Source: BOG-994 sp049514215 (GTDB lineage: Bacteria > Pseudomonadota > Gammaproteobacteria > Burkholderiales > Burkholderiaceae_D). Taken from it: a stretch of DNA of 64,000 bases. Under the pieces are notes generated by a model. The model did no database searches. It was not told where the DNA came from and saw nothing but the letters and a program-made list of their open reading frames with translations. Location: positions 1 through 64,000 of the forward strand of contig JBEKVI010000019.1 in NCBI GenBank assembly GCA_049514215.1, given 5' to 3'. A program made the translations under genes and the position numbers. This document shows positions 41,320 to 49,720 of the stretch, one piece after another. Positions within the stretch are counted from its first letter, which is position 1, and every line of letters begins with the position of its first letter.

Positions 41320-44088
41320 CTACGCGAGGATCGCGGATGCGACCGCTGCCTTGGGCAGCGTGAAATGAAAGGTGCAGCCGCCGCCGACGTTGTTTTGGAC
41401 CCAAAGTCGGCCGTGGTGGAACTCGACGATGGAGCGACAGATATTCAGTCCCATGCCCATGCCTTCGTCCTTGGTACTGTAGAAGGGCTCGAAAAGGCGC
41501 TCGTCGACATCGGGCGCGATTCCGCTGCCGTGGTCTACGACGGCAAACTCGACATGGCCGACGCGGTCGACGACCTGGACTACGACCTCGCGCACGATGG
41601 CGTCTTGCATGGCGTCGATGGCGTTCTTCAACAAATTCAAAAGGACCTGCTCGATCATGATCGGATCGGCCTGAATCTCTGCGATGGCCTCGGGGATCTC
41701 GGTTCGGATCAGAATGCGCTTCTTAGCGGCCTCGATCTCAGCGAATCCCACCGCGTCATCGACCACAGTCCGAAGATTGATGACACGCCGGTGGGGTTCG
41801 CTGCGTTTGACGAACTCGCGAATGCGGCGAATGATCTTGCCTGCTCGCTCGGCTTGCGCAGAAGTCTTCTGCAAAGCGATGAGCAGTTCCTGCGGGTCGG
41901 TGCGATCGCCGCGCTCAATCGTCGAGCGCACCCGTGCCACGGTTCCCATGCTGTAATTAGCAATGGCGGTGAGCGGTTGATTCAGTTCATGCGCCAAAGA
42001 GGAGGCCATCTCGCCCATGGTGATGAGACGGCTCGTCAGCTGCACCTTCTCTTGCTGCTGGCGAACCATTTCCTCGGTCCGTTTGCGCGCAGTGATGTCG
42101 GTGGCGACCTGCATCTGGACCTTGCGACCGTCGACCCACTGGATGGTGCGCTGGCGCACTTCAAACCACTTGCTGGTCGTGCCGCTATGGACCTCGTTGG
42201 TCGTGGCGTCGCGTTCGGGTCCAAAGGCTGCCGGATGCGTCGCGGAAAGTTCACGATGTCCGAACGCGTCCGTCCCGAAGAGACGTCGGTAGTAGCGGTT
42301 GGCAAACAACAACTGGTCGTGATCGGCGTAGCCCCCATAGACCGAGACGGCCGCGTCGAGCTCCTCCAGAACCGTGGTGAAGCGCTCCTGCGCCTGGGCC
42401 AACTCTTGGCGGATGCGCTTGGGTTCGGTGATGTCGGTCATCGAGGTCATCCAGCCGGTCTGCAGGCCGTGTTCATTCAACAGCGGCGAGACGTACATGC
42501 GGGCATCGAAATAGCTGCCGTCTTTGCGCATCACGTTCACTTCGAGTCCCGCCGCCGGAGCGCGGCCCGTGAGGATTTGGTTCAGAGTGACGTGATTTTG
42601 CGGGTAGCGCTCGCGCGGCCAGTAGGGATAAGGCGGTGTTGCACCGAGGAGTTCGGTCTCGGCAAAGCCCAGCATTCTGCAAAATGCCGGATTCACATAA
42701 GTGATGCGCCCTTCGAGGTCGATGACGCGCATGCCGGTGAGCAGCGAGTCCTCCATCGCACGGCGGAACGCCGTTTCGGCGACGAGCGCCTGCTGGCGCG
42801 CGCGGCGCAACGTCACATCGTGCGCGACGGCGTAGAGAAGCCGCTTCCCGGGTTTGGCCTGCAGGTCGGGATTGAGGGTCCAAACCAACCAGCGATACTC
42901 GGTCGTGCCATCGGCGATGATTCTGCGACACCGATTTTCGAAGGAGATCATGGGCTGGCCCATGCCCGCTTTGTGCAACTCGTCGGCAGTTGCAGCACGA
43001 TCGTCGGGATGAACAAGATCAAGCAGTGAGCATCCCTCAAGAGAAGACGGCTCCCGGCCAAGGACATGCTGACAGGCGGGGTTGATCCGCAAGAGTTCCC
43101 CTTTGGCATCGAGAATGCACAAGATATCGAGCGAGAGGTTGAACAGCCGGTCGCGCACGGCTTCGGCTTCCAGTCGTCGCTTGTTGTGCCGCATCAGGAT
43201 CCACAGACTCCAGATGATGAACACCGACAGTGCAGCGACCGCCCAGACCAGGAAGTTGTCGGTGAGATTGCTGCGGATCCGGTGCGACGTGACGTGGAGA
43301 TAGATTCCGTGCCCGGGCGGATCGAATGGGAGCTCATAGTTGAGTTCGGAATCGCCGCCTAACGGGGGCAATCTGCCCACCAGCGGGGCGCCCTTGTCGT
43401 CCACGATCGAAATGCTGTACTTCTGGCTGCTCTCGTGGGGCACTACGTAGCGCGAAATATTCACTACCGAATAGACGGCGCTCAAGGTTCCGGTGAAGTG
43501 CCCGCCGACGAACACCGGGATATGCATCTCCAGAAGATAATCGTTGTCGGGGCCGGCAAACGGGCCCGAGTAGGCGGGCTCACGGGTATTTTCGGCTGCA
43601 TCGAACGTGGCGCGTGATTCGGGACCGGCGAGGCGCTGCTTAGAATCGGGGATGCCGTCGTCGAACAGGGCATCGGACGTCACGATCCAGTGATCGGTAT
43701 GGTCGGCGTCGATCCGTCCGATCTCGATGACTTCCGGACTGCTGGCCATGAACTGGCGCGCGAGGGTCCGAAAGCGCGCTGCATCGAGGTCGCCCTGGGC
43801 GGCCTCGCGCGCAAGCGCAATGAGCTCGTCCTGATTGTTTTGCATGCGCAGGCGCATCACCTGCTGTGCCCACTCCACGTCCCGATAGAGTCCCTGTTGC
43901 TGGCGATCAATTTCATCGCGGCGCAGCGCCCAAAAAAGAGTCACCATGACTCCAACAAAGAGAATCATCGCCAGCAGCGGAGCCAGCCAGTACCATCTCT
44001 GACTGACGGCGGCGCGGCGCGTGACGGCCACGATATCGAGTGGTAGCGTCGCGTTCTCAGCGTCGTGCAGCGGGACTTCCTGGATCAT
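41320..44088 (-). CDS. Membrane-bound multi-PAS sensor histidine kinase (FixL-like)
   Basis: The 922-residue kinase has two transmembrane segments (about 33-54, LAPLLAMILFVGVMVTLFWA, and about 278-300, FLVWAVAALSVFIIWSLWIL) that bracket a periplasmic domain of about 220 residues with Cache-like features. Three PAS domains follow (around LSLDILCILDAKGELLRINP, MRVIDLEGRITYVNPAF and AAVSVYGGYADHDQLLFANR). The H-box is ASSLAHELNQPLTAIANY, with N-box NLLKNAIDAM and G-boxes DHGSGIAPD and GMGMGLNICR. The periplasmic domain probably binds a small organic ligand. No heme-binding His typical of rhizobial FixL can be assigned with certainty. Confidence 0.9.
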   Translation of the reverse strand: MIQEVPLHDAENATLPLDIVAVTRRAAVSQRWYWLAPLLAMILFVGVMVTLFWALRRDEIDRQQQGLYRDVEWAQQVMRLRMQNNQDELIALAREAAQGDLDAARFRTLARQFMASSPEVIEIGRIDADHTDHWIVTSDALFDDGIPDSKQRLAGPESRATFDAAENTREPAYSGPFAGPDNDYLLEMHIPVFVGGHFTGTLSAVYSVVNISRYVVPHESSQKYSISIVDDKGAPLVGRLPPLGGDSELNYELPFDPPGHGIYLHVTSHRIRSNLTDNFLVWAVAALSVFIIWSLWILMRHNKRRLEAEAVRDRLFNLSLDILCILDAKGELLRINPACQHVLGREPSSLEGCSLLDLVHPDDRAATADELHKAGMGQPMISFENRCRRIIADGTTEYRWLVWTLNPDLQAKPGKRLLYAVAHDVTLRRARQQALVAETAFRRAMEDSLLTGMRVIDLEGRITYVNPAFCRMLGFAETELLGATPPYPYWPRERYPQNHVTLNQILTGRAPAAGLEVNVMRKDGSYFDARMYVSPLLNEHGLQTGWMTSMTDITEPKRIRQELAQAQERFTTVLEELDAAVSVYGGYADHDQLLFANRYYRRLFGTDAFGHRELSATHPAAFGPERDATTNEVHSGTTSKWFEVRQRTIQWVDGRKVQMQVATDITARKRTEEMVRQQQEKVQLTSRLITMGEMASSLAHELNQPLTAIANYSMGTVARVRSTIERGDRTDPQELLIALQKTSAQAERAGKIIRRIREFVKRSEPHRRVINLRTVVDDAVGFAEIEAAKKRILIRTEIPEAIAEIQADPIMIEQVLLNLLKNAIDAMQDAIVREVVVQVVDRVGHVEFAVVDHGSGIAPDVDERLFEPFYSTKDEGMGMGLNICRSIVEFHHGRLWVQNNVGGGCTFHFTLPKAAVASAILA

Positions 44089-44195
44089 GTAGGCAGTTTA
44101 GCCGAGCTCGTGTGAACGAAACGAGGGCCGGGTCTCGGAAGAGGATCGAGGGCATGCCGTATTATGAAAATCCGTCCTACCATTCGGAATATTTC

Positions 44196-44224
44196 TTGAT
44201 GTTGGAGTTGTGCTCAACTAGAAT
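44196..44224 (+). promoter_or_regulatory. Sigma-70 promoter of the pyruvate dehydrogenase operon
   Basis: TTGATG (44196-44201) and TAGAAT (44219-44224) are separated by exactly 17 bases. The leader to aceE would be about 160 bases. The spacer contains an inverted repeat AGTTG-TGCT-CAACT (44206-44219) overlapping the -10 edge, a good place for a repressor. The remainder of the 44089-44388 gap holds no gene. Confidence 0.65.
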
Positions 44225-44388
44225 CGTAGACCTCAAACAAGAGTCGACTTGCACCTTCGCGCGATGCGGGGCAAAGCGCGTCTGAGCCGAATCGAGGACC
44301 CGAAAGTTGGGCAGATGAAGTTCCTGCCGAACTCGCACGGTTCTTCGACCAGAGCGGGTGCGTTTGGCGTCATAACCTGGAGACATCA

Positions 44389-47085
44389 ATGGCGGCACTT
44401 CCCGATCCCTTACTTAGCGCTCCGGCCAACGACGCCGATTCCGAGGAAACCAAAGAGTGGCTTGATGCCCTGGCGGCCGTCATCGAGCGGGAGGGTCCGG
44501 AGCGGGCGCACTACCTGCTCGAGAAGCTCGTCGATCTATCGCGACGCTCGGGGGCCCATATTCCCTTTTCTTCGAATACCGCCTACATCAACACGATCCC
44601 CCCGCAGCTCGAGGAGCCGCTCCAGGGAAATATGGAAATGGAAGAACGGCTGCGCTCCTATATGCGCTGGAATGCGATGGCCATGGTGGTGAAAGCCAAC
44701 CGCGAGGAAGGCGACCTGGGGGGGCACATTGCCTCGTTCGCTTCGTTGGCTGCCATGTTGGGCGCGGGGTTCAATCACTTCTGGCACGCGCCCCACGAGG
44801 GTCATGGTGGCGACCTCTTGTACTTGCAGGGTCATTCGGCGCCGGGGATCTACGCGCGCGCGTTCCTCGAGGGGCGCCTGACGGAGGAGCAGATGCTCAA
44901 CTTCCGTCGCGATGTCGACGGTCACGGAGTGACGTCTTATCCGCATCCGAAGCTCATGCCCGAGTTCTGGCAGTTTCCCACCGTATCGATGGGACTGGGT
45001 CCCCTGCAGGCGATTTACCAGGCGCGTTTTTTGAAGTATCTGCAAGCCCGGGGCATCGCGGATACGGCTAATCGTAAAGTATGGGTGTTCTGCGGCGATG
45101 GCGAGATGGATGAGCCGGAGTCGATGGGCGCCATCGGTATGGCGGCACGGGAAAAGCTCGATAACCTTATTTTTGTCGTCAACTGCAACCTGCAGCGCCT
45201 GGACGGCCCGGTGCGGGGCAACGGGAAGATCATTCAGGAACTCGAGGCGGATTTCCGGGGAGCGGGATGGAATGTCATCAAGGTCATCTGGGGGTCGTAC
45301 TGGGATCCACTCCTGGCGCGAGACCGCGACGGGATCTTGCAGCAGGTCATGATGGACACCGTCGACGGCGAATATCAGAACTACAAAGCCAACGATGGCG
45401 CCTACGTGCGCGCCCATTTTTTTGGAAAGAACCCGAAGCTTCTGGAGATGGTAGCCCGCATGTCCGATGAGGACATCTGGCGTCTGAACCGGGGTGGTCA
45501 CGATCCGCACAAGGTCTATGCGGCATACCATGCCGCGGTCAATCACAAGGGACAGCCCACGGTGATCCTTGCCAAGACCGTCAAGGGCTACGGGATGGGG
45601 AAGATCGGCGAAGGCAAGAACACAACCCATCAGCAAAAGAAGCTCACCGATGAGGCCGTGCGCGAATTTCGAGATCGGTTTGCCATTCCGATCAGTGATG
45701 AAAAACTTCCCGAACTACCCTTTTACCGCCCTCCCGAGGACAGTCCTGAAATCCAGTACCTGCGTGAGAGGCGCATGGCTTTGGGCGGCTACCTGCCGCA
45801 GAGGCGCCGCGTCGCCGACGAGAAGTTTGAAGCCCCGCCGCTGAGCGCGTTCGATCAGGTGCTCCATCCCACCGCCGAGGGGCGCGAGATGTCCACCACG
45901 ATGGCGTTCGTGCGCATCCTAACGGCGCTCGTGCGTGACAAAGCGCTGGGCCCGCGCGTAGTGCCGATCGTGCCCGACGAGGCGCGGACCTTCGGCATGG
46001 AAGGCATGTTCCGGCAGTTGGGGATCTTCAGTCAGCAGGGCCAGCTCTACGAGCCTGTCGATAAAGATCAGGTCATGTACTACCGCGAGGACAAGGCCGG
46101 GCAGATTCTGGAAGAGGGGATCAACGAGGCCGGCGCGATGAGCTCATGGATCGCCGCGGCCACCTCGTATTCGACCAACAACCGCATCATGATCCCGTTT
46201 TACATCTATTACTCCATGTTCGGGTTTCAGCGAATGGGTGACCTTGCGTGGGCCGCCGGCGATATGCAGGCGCGCGGTTTTCTCCTGGGAGGCACTGCGG
46301 GAAGAACGACACTCAATGGCGAAGGGCTGCAACACCAGGACGGCCACAGTCAGATTCTTGCGCTTACGATACCGAATTGCGTCTCCTACGATCCGACCTT
46401 CGGACACGAACTGGCGGTGATTATCCAAGACGGGCTCAAGCGGATGGTGGAAAACCAGGAGAATGTGTACTACTACATCACGCTCATGAACGAAAACTAT
46501 CCGCATCCGGGTCTGAAGTCCGGGCAGGAGGAAGGCATCTTGCGCGGGATGTACCTGTTTAGACGCGGAACGGCTGGGGTCTCTCCAAGAGTCCAGCTGC
46601 TCGGGTCCGGCACCATCCTGCGCGAGGTCATTGCTGCTGCCGACCTGCTCGAGAAGGACTGGGGTGTCGCCTCGGACGTTTGGAGCTGTCCAAGCTTTAC
46701 CCAACTCGCGCGCGATGGGGCCGATGTGGCGAGGTGGAATCTGCTCAATCCCACAGCCCAACAGAAGACCCCATATGTCTTCCAGCAGATCTCTGGAACC
46801 GAGGGGCCCATCATCGCCTCGACGGACTATATGAAGTTGTTTACCGATCAAATCCGCGCCTATCTACCCAAGGGGCGCGCTTTTCGTGTGCTCGGTACCG
46901 ACGGATTCGGGCGCTCCGATACCCGGGAGAAACTGCGTCACCATTTCGAGGTCGACCGCTACTTTGTCACCGTGGCGGCACTAAAGGAACTCGCCGAGGA
47001 GGGCAGTGTCCCGAGTGCCAAGGTCGCCGAGGCGATCAAGAAGTACAAGATCGATATAAACAAGCAAAATCCCTTGTACGCATAA
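44389..47085 (+). CDS. aceE: Pyruvate dehydrogenase E1 component, homodimeric type
   Basis: The 898-residue enzyme decarboxylates pyruvate and transfers the acetyl group to the lipoyl arm of AceF. The thiamin-diphosphate motif begins at VFCGDGEMDEPES near residue 230 and ends with VVNCNLQRLDG about 30 residues later. Other family stretches are AHYLLEKLVDLSRRSG, NAMAMVVKAN, FWHAPHEGHGGDLLYLQGH and GGTAGRTTLNGEGLQHQDGH. GGAG lies 7 bases upstream of ATG 44389. The operon continues with aceF. Confidence 0.96.
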   Translation: MAALPDPLLSAPANDADSEETKEWLDALAAVIEREGPERAHYLLEKLVDLSRRSGAHIPFSSNTAYINTIPPQLEEPLQGNMEMEERLRSYMRWNAMAMVVKANREEGDLGGHIASFASLAAMLGAGFNHFWHAPHEGHGGDLLYLQGHSAPGIYARAFLEGRLTEEQMLNFRRDVDGHGVTSYPHPKLMPEFWQFPTVSMGLGPLQAIYQARFLKYLQARGIADTANRKVWVFCGDGEMDEPESMGAIGMAAREKLDNLIFVVNCNLQRLDGPVRGNGKIIQELEADFRGAGWNVIKVIWGSYWDPLLARDRDGILQQVMMDTVDGEYQNYKANDGAYVRAHFFGKNPKLLEMVARMSDEDIWRLNRGGHDPHKVYAAYHAAVNHKGQPTVILAKTVKGYGMGKIGEGKNTTHQQKKLTDEAVREFRDRFAIPISDEKLPELPFYRPPEDSPEIQYLRERRMALGGYLPQRRRVADEKFEAPPLSAFDQVLHPTAEGREMSTTMAFVRILTALVRDKALGPRVVPIVPDEARTFGMEGMFRQLGIFSQQGQLYEPVDKDQVMYYREDKAGQILEEGINEAGAMSSWIAAATSYSTNNRIMIPFYIYYSMFGFQRMGDLAWAAGDMQARGFLLGGTAGRTTLNGEGLQHQDGHSQILALTIPNCVSYDPTFGHELAVIIQDGLKRMVENQENVYYYITLMNENYPHPGLKSGQEEGILRGMYLFRRGTAGVSPRVQLLGSGTILREVIAAADLLEKDWGVASDVWSCPSFTQLARDGADVARWNLLNPTAQQKTPYVFQQISGTEGPIIASTDYMKLFTDQIRAYLPKGRAFRVLGTDGFGRSDTREKLRHHFEVDRYFVTVAALKELAEEGSVPSAKVAEAIKKYKIDINKQNPLYA

Positions 47086-47166
47086 CGCGCAGAAAATCAA
47101 GATCAACCAGGGCTGTGGTGCTCGCATAGCGGGCGCCCTGCGTCCTGGGCACCGGAGATTCCCGAG

Positions 47167-48858
47167 ATGAGCGTGATCGAAATGAGGGTTCCCGACATCG
47201 GCGATTTCAAGGACGTCGAGGTCATCGAAGTACTTATCAAGCCGGGAGAATCGGTCAAGGCCGAGCAGTCGCTCATCACGGTCGAGTCCGACAAGGCGAG
47301 CATGGAGATACCGAGTTCTACTGCGGGCACCGTCACGGAAGTGAAAGTGAAACTCGGCGACAAGGTCAGTGAAGGCAGCCTCCTGGGTCTGCTCGAGACG
47401 GCAGGCGAAGCGGCCCAGGCGCCTAAGGCGCCTGCTGCTGCGTCACCGAAAGCCGCTGCCGAGGCACCGCCCAAAGCGGACTCGCCGAGTGCGAAAACCG
47501 CGGCGAATGCGCCGGCAACGCGTGCGCCTTCGGCCGGTTCGTCGGGTCCGGTTGAAGCGAAGGTGCCAGACATTGGCGACTTCAAGGACGTCGAAGTCAT
47601 CGAGATTCTCGTGAAGGTGGGAGACACGGTCGCCCTCGACCAGTCTCTCATCACTGTCGAATCCGACAAGGCGAGCATGGAAATCCCCAGTTCGGCCGCA
47701 GGGCAGGTGAAGGAACTGCGGGTGAAGCTGGGCGACAAGGTTTCCAAGGGCAGCGTAGTGGCCCTCCTGGAGGCGAGCACCCAAAGCGCTCCGCCCGCGG
47801 CCAATGATGCGTTAGCGTCTGCGCCTGAACCTGCGAAGGATGCGACTGCGTCCAAGGAGTCAGCGAGCGTCCGGGCGAACACCCGCGAGCATCCGGTCCC
47901 GGCAGACGAGCGCGAGACTGCGGCGGGCCCACTACCCCACGCCAGCCCCTCGGTGCGCAAGCTCGCACGCGAACTCGGGGTCGATCTCACGCGCGTGACG
48001 GCTTCCGGTCCCAAGGGCCGCATCCTGGCCGAGGACGTACAGGGCTTCGTGAAGGCGGTCATGGCGCAAGCCGGCTCGGGGAAGGCGCCGGCAGTCACGG
48101 TCAGGGAAGGCATGGTTCCGATGGAACTGCTTCCTTGGCCAAGCCTTGAGTTCTCCAAATTCGGCGCAACCGAGCTTCTACCCCTGTCACGCATCAAGAA
48201 GATCAGTGGACCCAACTTGGCCCGCAACTGGGCCATGATCCCCCACGTGACCCAGTTCGACGAGGCCGACGTCACCGACCTGGAGAGCTTTCGCAAGAGC
48301 ACCAACGAGGCGCTCGCCAAGGAGGGAGTCAAGGTCACTATGCTGGCTTTCGTGATGAAGGCCTGTGTTGCCGCTCTAAAGGCGTTTCCGAACTTCAACA
48401 GCTCCCTCGACGCGGAGCAAAGCAACCTCATTTTGAAGAAGTACTACAACCTCGGATTCGCCGCCGACACCCCCAATGGCCTCGTGGTTCCGGTCCTAAA
48501 GGATTGCGATCAGAAGGGCATTAGCGCGATCGCAGGGGAGACCTCTGCTTTGGCCAAGAAGGCGCGCGATGGAAAGCTCGGGCCCGCTGAGATGCAAGGC
48601 GCGAGCTTTACGATCTCCTCCTTAGGCGGGGTCGGAGGGACGGCATTTACGCCCATCATCAACGCACCCGAGGTCGCGATCCTGGGTTTGTCGAAGTCCG
48701 AGATCAAACCGAAGTGGGACGGCAAGCAGTTCGCCCCGCGCCTCATGCTTCCCCTCTCGTTGTCGTATGACCATCGGGTGATCGACGGCGCGCAGGCGGC
48801 ACGGTTTACGACCTATCTGGTCGAAGTGCTTGCGGATCTGCGGCGCGTGCTCCTGTGA
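47167..48858 (+). CDS. aceF: Dihydrolipoamide acetyltransferase (E2) with two lipoyl domains
   Basis: The 563-residue core protein has two N-terminal lipoyl domains (residues about 2-78 and 127-203), each with VESDKASMEIPSS where the Lys is lipoylated, joined by Ala/Pro/Lys-rich linkers. A peripheral subunit-binding domain follows near PSVRKLARELGVDLTRVT, and the catalytic domain ends with LSYDHRVIDGAQAARF (HxxxDG). It forms the E2 core binding AceE and LpdA. It lies 81 bases after aceE. Confidence 0.95.
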   Translation: MSVIEMRVPDIGDFKDVEVIEVLIKPGESVKAEQSLITVESDKASMEIPSSTAGTVTEVKVKLGDKVSEGSLLGLLETAGEAAQAPKAPAAASPKAAAEAPPKADSPSAKTAANAPATRAPSAGSSGPVEAKVPDIGDFKDVEVIEILVKVGDTVALDQSLITVESDKASMEIPSSAAGQVKELRVKLGDKVSKGSVVALLEASTQSAPPAANDALASAPEPAKDATASKESASVRANTREHPVPADERETAAGPLPHASPSVRKLARELGVDLTRVTASGPKGRILAEDVQGFVKAVMAQAGSGKAPAVTVREGMVPMELLPWPSLEFSKFGATELLPLSRIKKISGPNLARNWAMIPHVTQFDEADVTDLESFRKSTNEALAKEGVKVTMLAFVMKACVAALKAFPNFNSSLDAEQSNLILKKYYNLGFAADTPNGLVVPVLKDCDQKGISAIAGETSALAKKARDGKLGPAEMQGASFTISSLGGVGGTAFTPIINAPEVAILGLSKSEIKPKWDGKQFAPRLMLPLSLSYDHRVIDGAQAARFTTYLVEVLADLRRVLL

Positions 48859-49720
48859 AACGCTGCATCGGCCCAAGGCGCACACCGTGACGACCATCGT
48901 TGCCGTACGCAAGCACGACACGGTTGCCATTGCCGCCGATTCGCTGACAACCTTTGGCGATACGCGTCTGTCGGGCTTGTATGAGGCGAATCGAAAGATC
49001 CTCGATGTGGGCGACTCCCTGATCGGCGTTGCCGGAACATCGGCGCACTTTTCGGTCTTGGGCGGCGCGTTTGCCGCACTGGGTGACGAGTGCCGGCTCA
49101 AGTCCCGGGAGCAAGTATTCCTGACCTTCCTAAAGCTCCATGCGCTGCTCAAGGAGAGCTATTTCCTGAACATCAAGGAGGAGGAAGACGATCCCTACGA
49201 GTCTTCCCAAATCATGGCCCTCATCGCCAATTCCAGCGGAATCTACGGGGTGTATTCCTACCGCGAGGTTTTCGCGTTCGACCGGTTCTGGAGCATCGGT
49301 TCGGGGCGCAATTTCGCCCTTGGCGCAATGTATGCCGCCTATGATCGAATGCATTCGGCAGCGCAAATTGCAGAAATTGGAGTGTTGGCCGGGGCCGAGT
49401 TCGATAAGAGCTCCAGTGGTCCCTTTCAGATCCGTGAGATCCCACTGGATCCGGGATCACATCCGGAGTCGCGATGAATCCCATCGAAATCAAGGTCCCC
49501 GATATTGGCGATTTCAAGGACGTCGAAGTCATCGAGGTCCTGGTCAAGCCCGGTGACGAGATCAAGGCCGAGCAATCGCTCATCACGGTCGAGTCCGACA
49601 AGGCAAGCATGGAGATCCCAAGCTCGGCTGCGGGCCGGGTCGCGGAGGTGCGCATCAAGCTGGGGGATAAGGTCTCTCAGGGCTCGACCATCCTGATGTT
49701 AGAGGCGTCCGGTGCCTCGG
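47188..49720 (+). repeat. Three near-identical lipoyl-domain DNA segments
   Basis: Three stretches that begin at 47188, 47563 (both in aceF) and 49495 (in lpdA) encode the same peptide core VPDIGDFKDVEVIE, then later VESDKASMEIPSS. The DNA is nearly identical between copies over the first 45 bases. The copies are 375 and 1932 bases apart and in direct orientation. Confidence 0.8.
48887..49477 (+). CDS. Proteasome-like Ntn hydrolase (betaproteobacterial proteasome homologue, BPH)
   Basis: The 196-residue protein begins TTIVAVRKHDTVAIAADS after the initiator, so removal of Met exposes Thr as the Ntn nucleophile. Asp17 is in place (AIAADS), and GSGRNFALGAMYA matches the conserved Ser/Gly loop of proteasome beta subunits. 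In an ungapped comparison with HslV, the usual Lys33 position is Ala and the nearest Lys is residue 36. The start is GTG 48887, chosen because it puts Thr second; the open frame upstream adds 19 unrelated residues. It does not look like HslV itself and there is no hslU. It begins 28 bases after aceF and overlaps lpdA by 4 bases, so it is part of the PDH operon. The role is unknown. Confidence 0.85.
   Translation: MTTIVAVRKHDTVAIAADSLTTFGDTRLSGLYEANRKILDVGDSLIGVAGTSAHFSVLGGAFAALGDECRLKSREQVFLTFLKLHALLKESYFLNIKEEEDDPYESSQIMALIANSSGIYGVYSYREVFAFDRFWSIGSGRNFALGAMYAAYDRMHSAAQIAEIGVLAGAEFDKSSSGPFQIREIPLDPGSHPESR

Noticed and set aside
41365..43029. Long open frame of 554 codons on the plus strand, antisense to the FixL-like kinase
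   Set aside because: The minus strand carries clear PAS, HisKA and ATPase motifs over the same bases. The antisense product shows no domain, and long antisense frames are common in GC-rich DNA.
48887..49477. Naming the Ntn hydrolase HslV
   Set aside because: There is no hslU neighbour, and the region after residue 27 and the length do not fit HslV closely. The betaproteobacterial homologue is a better match.
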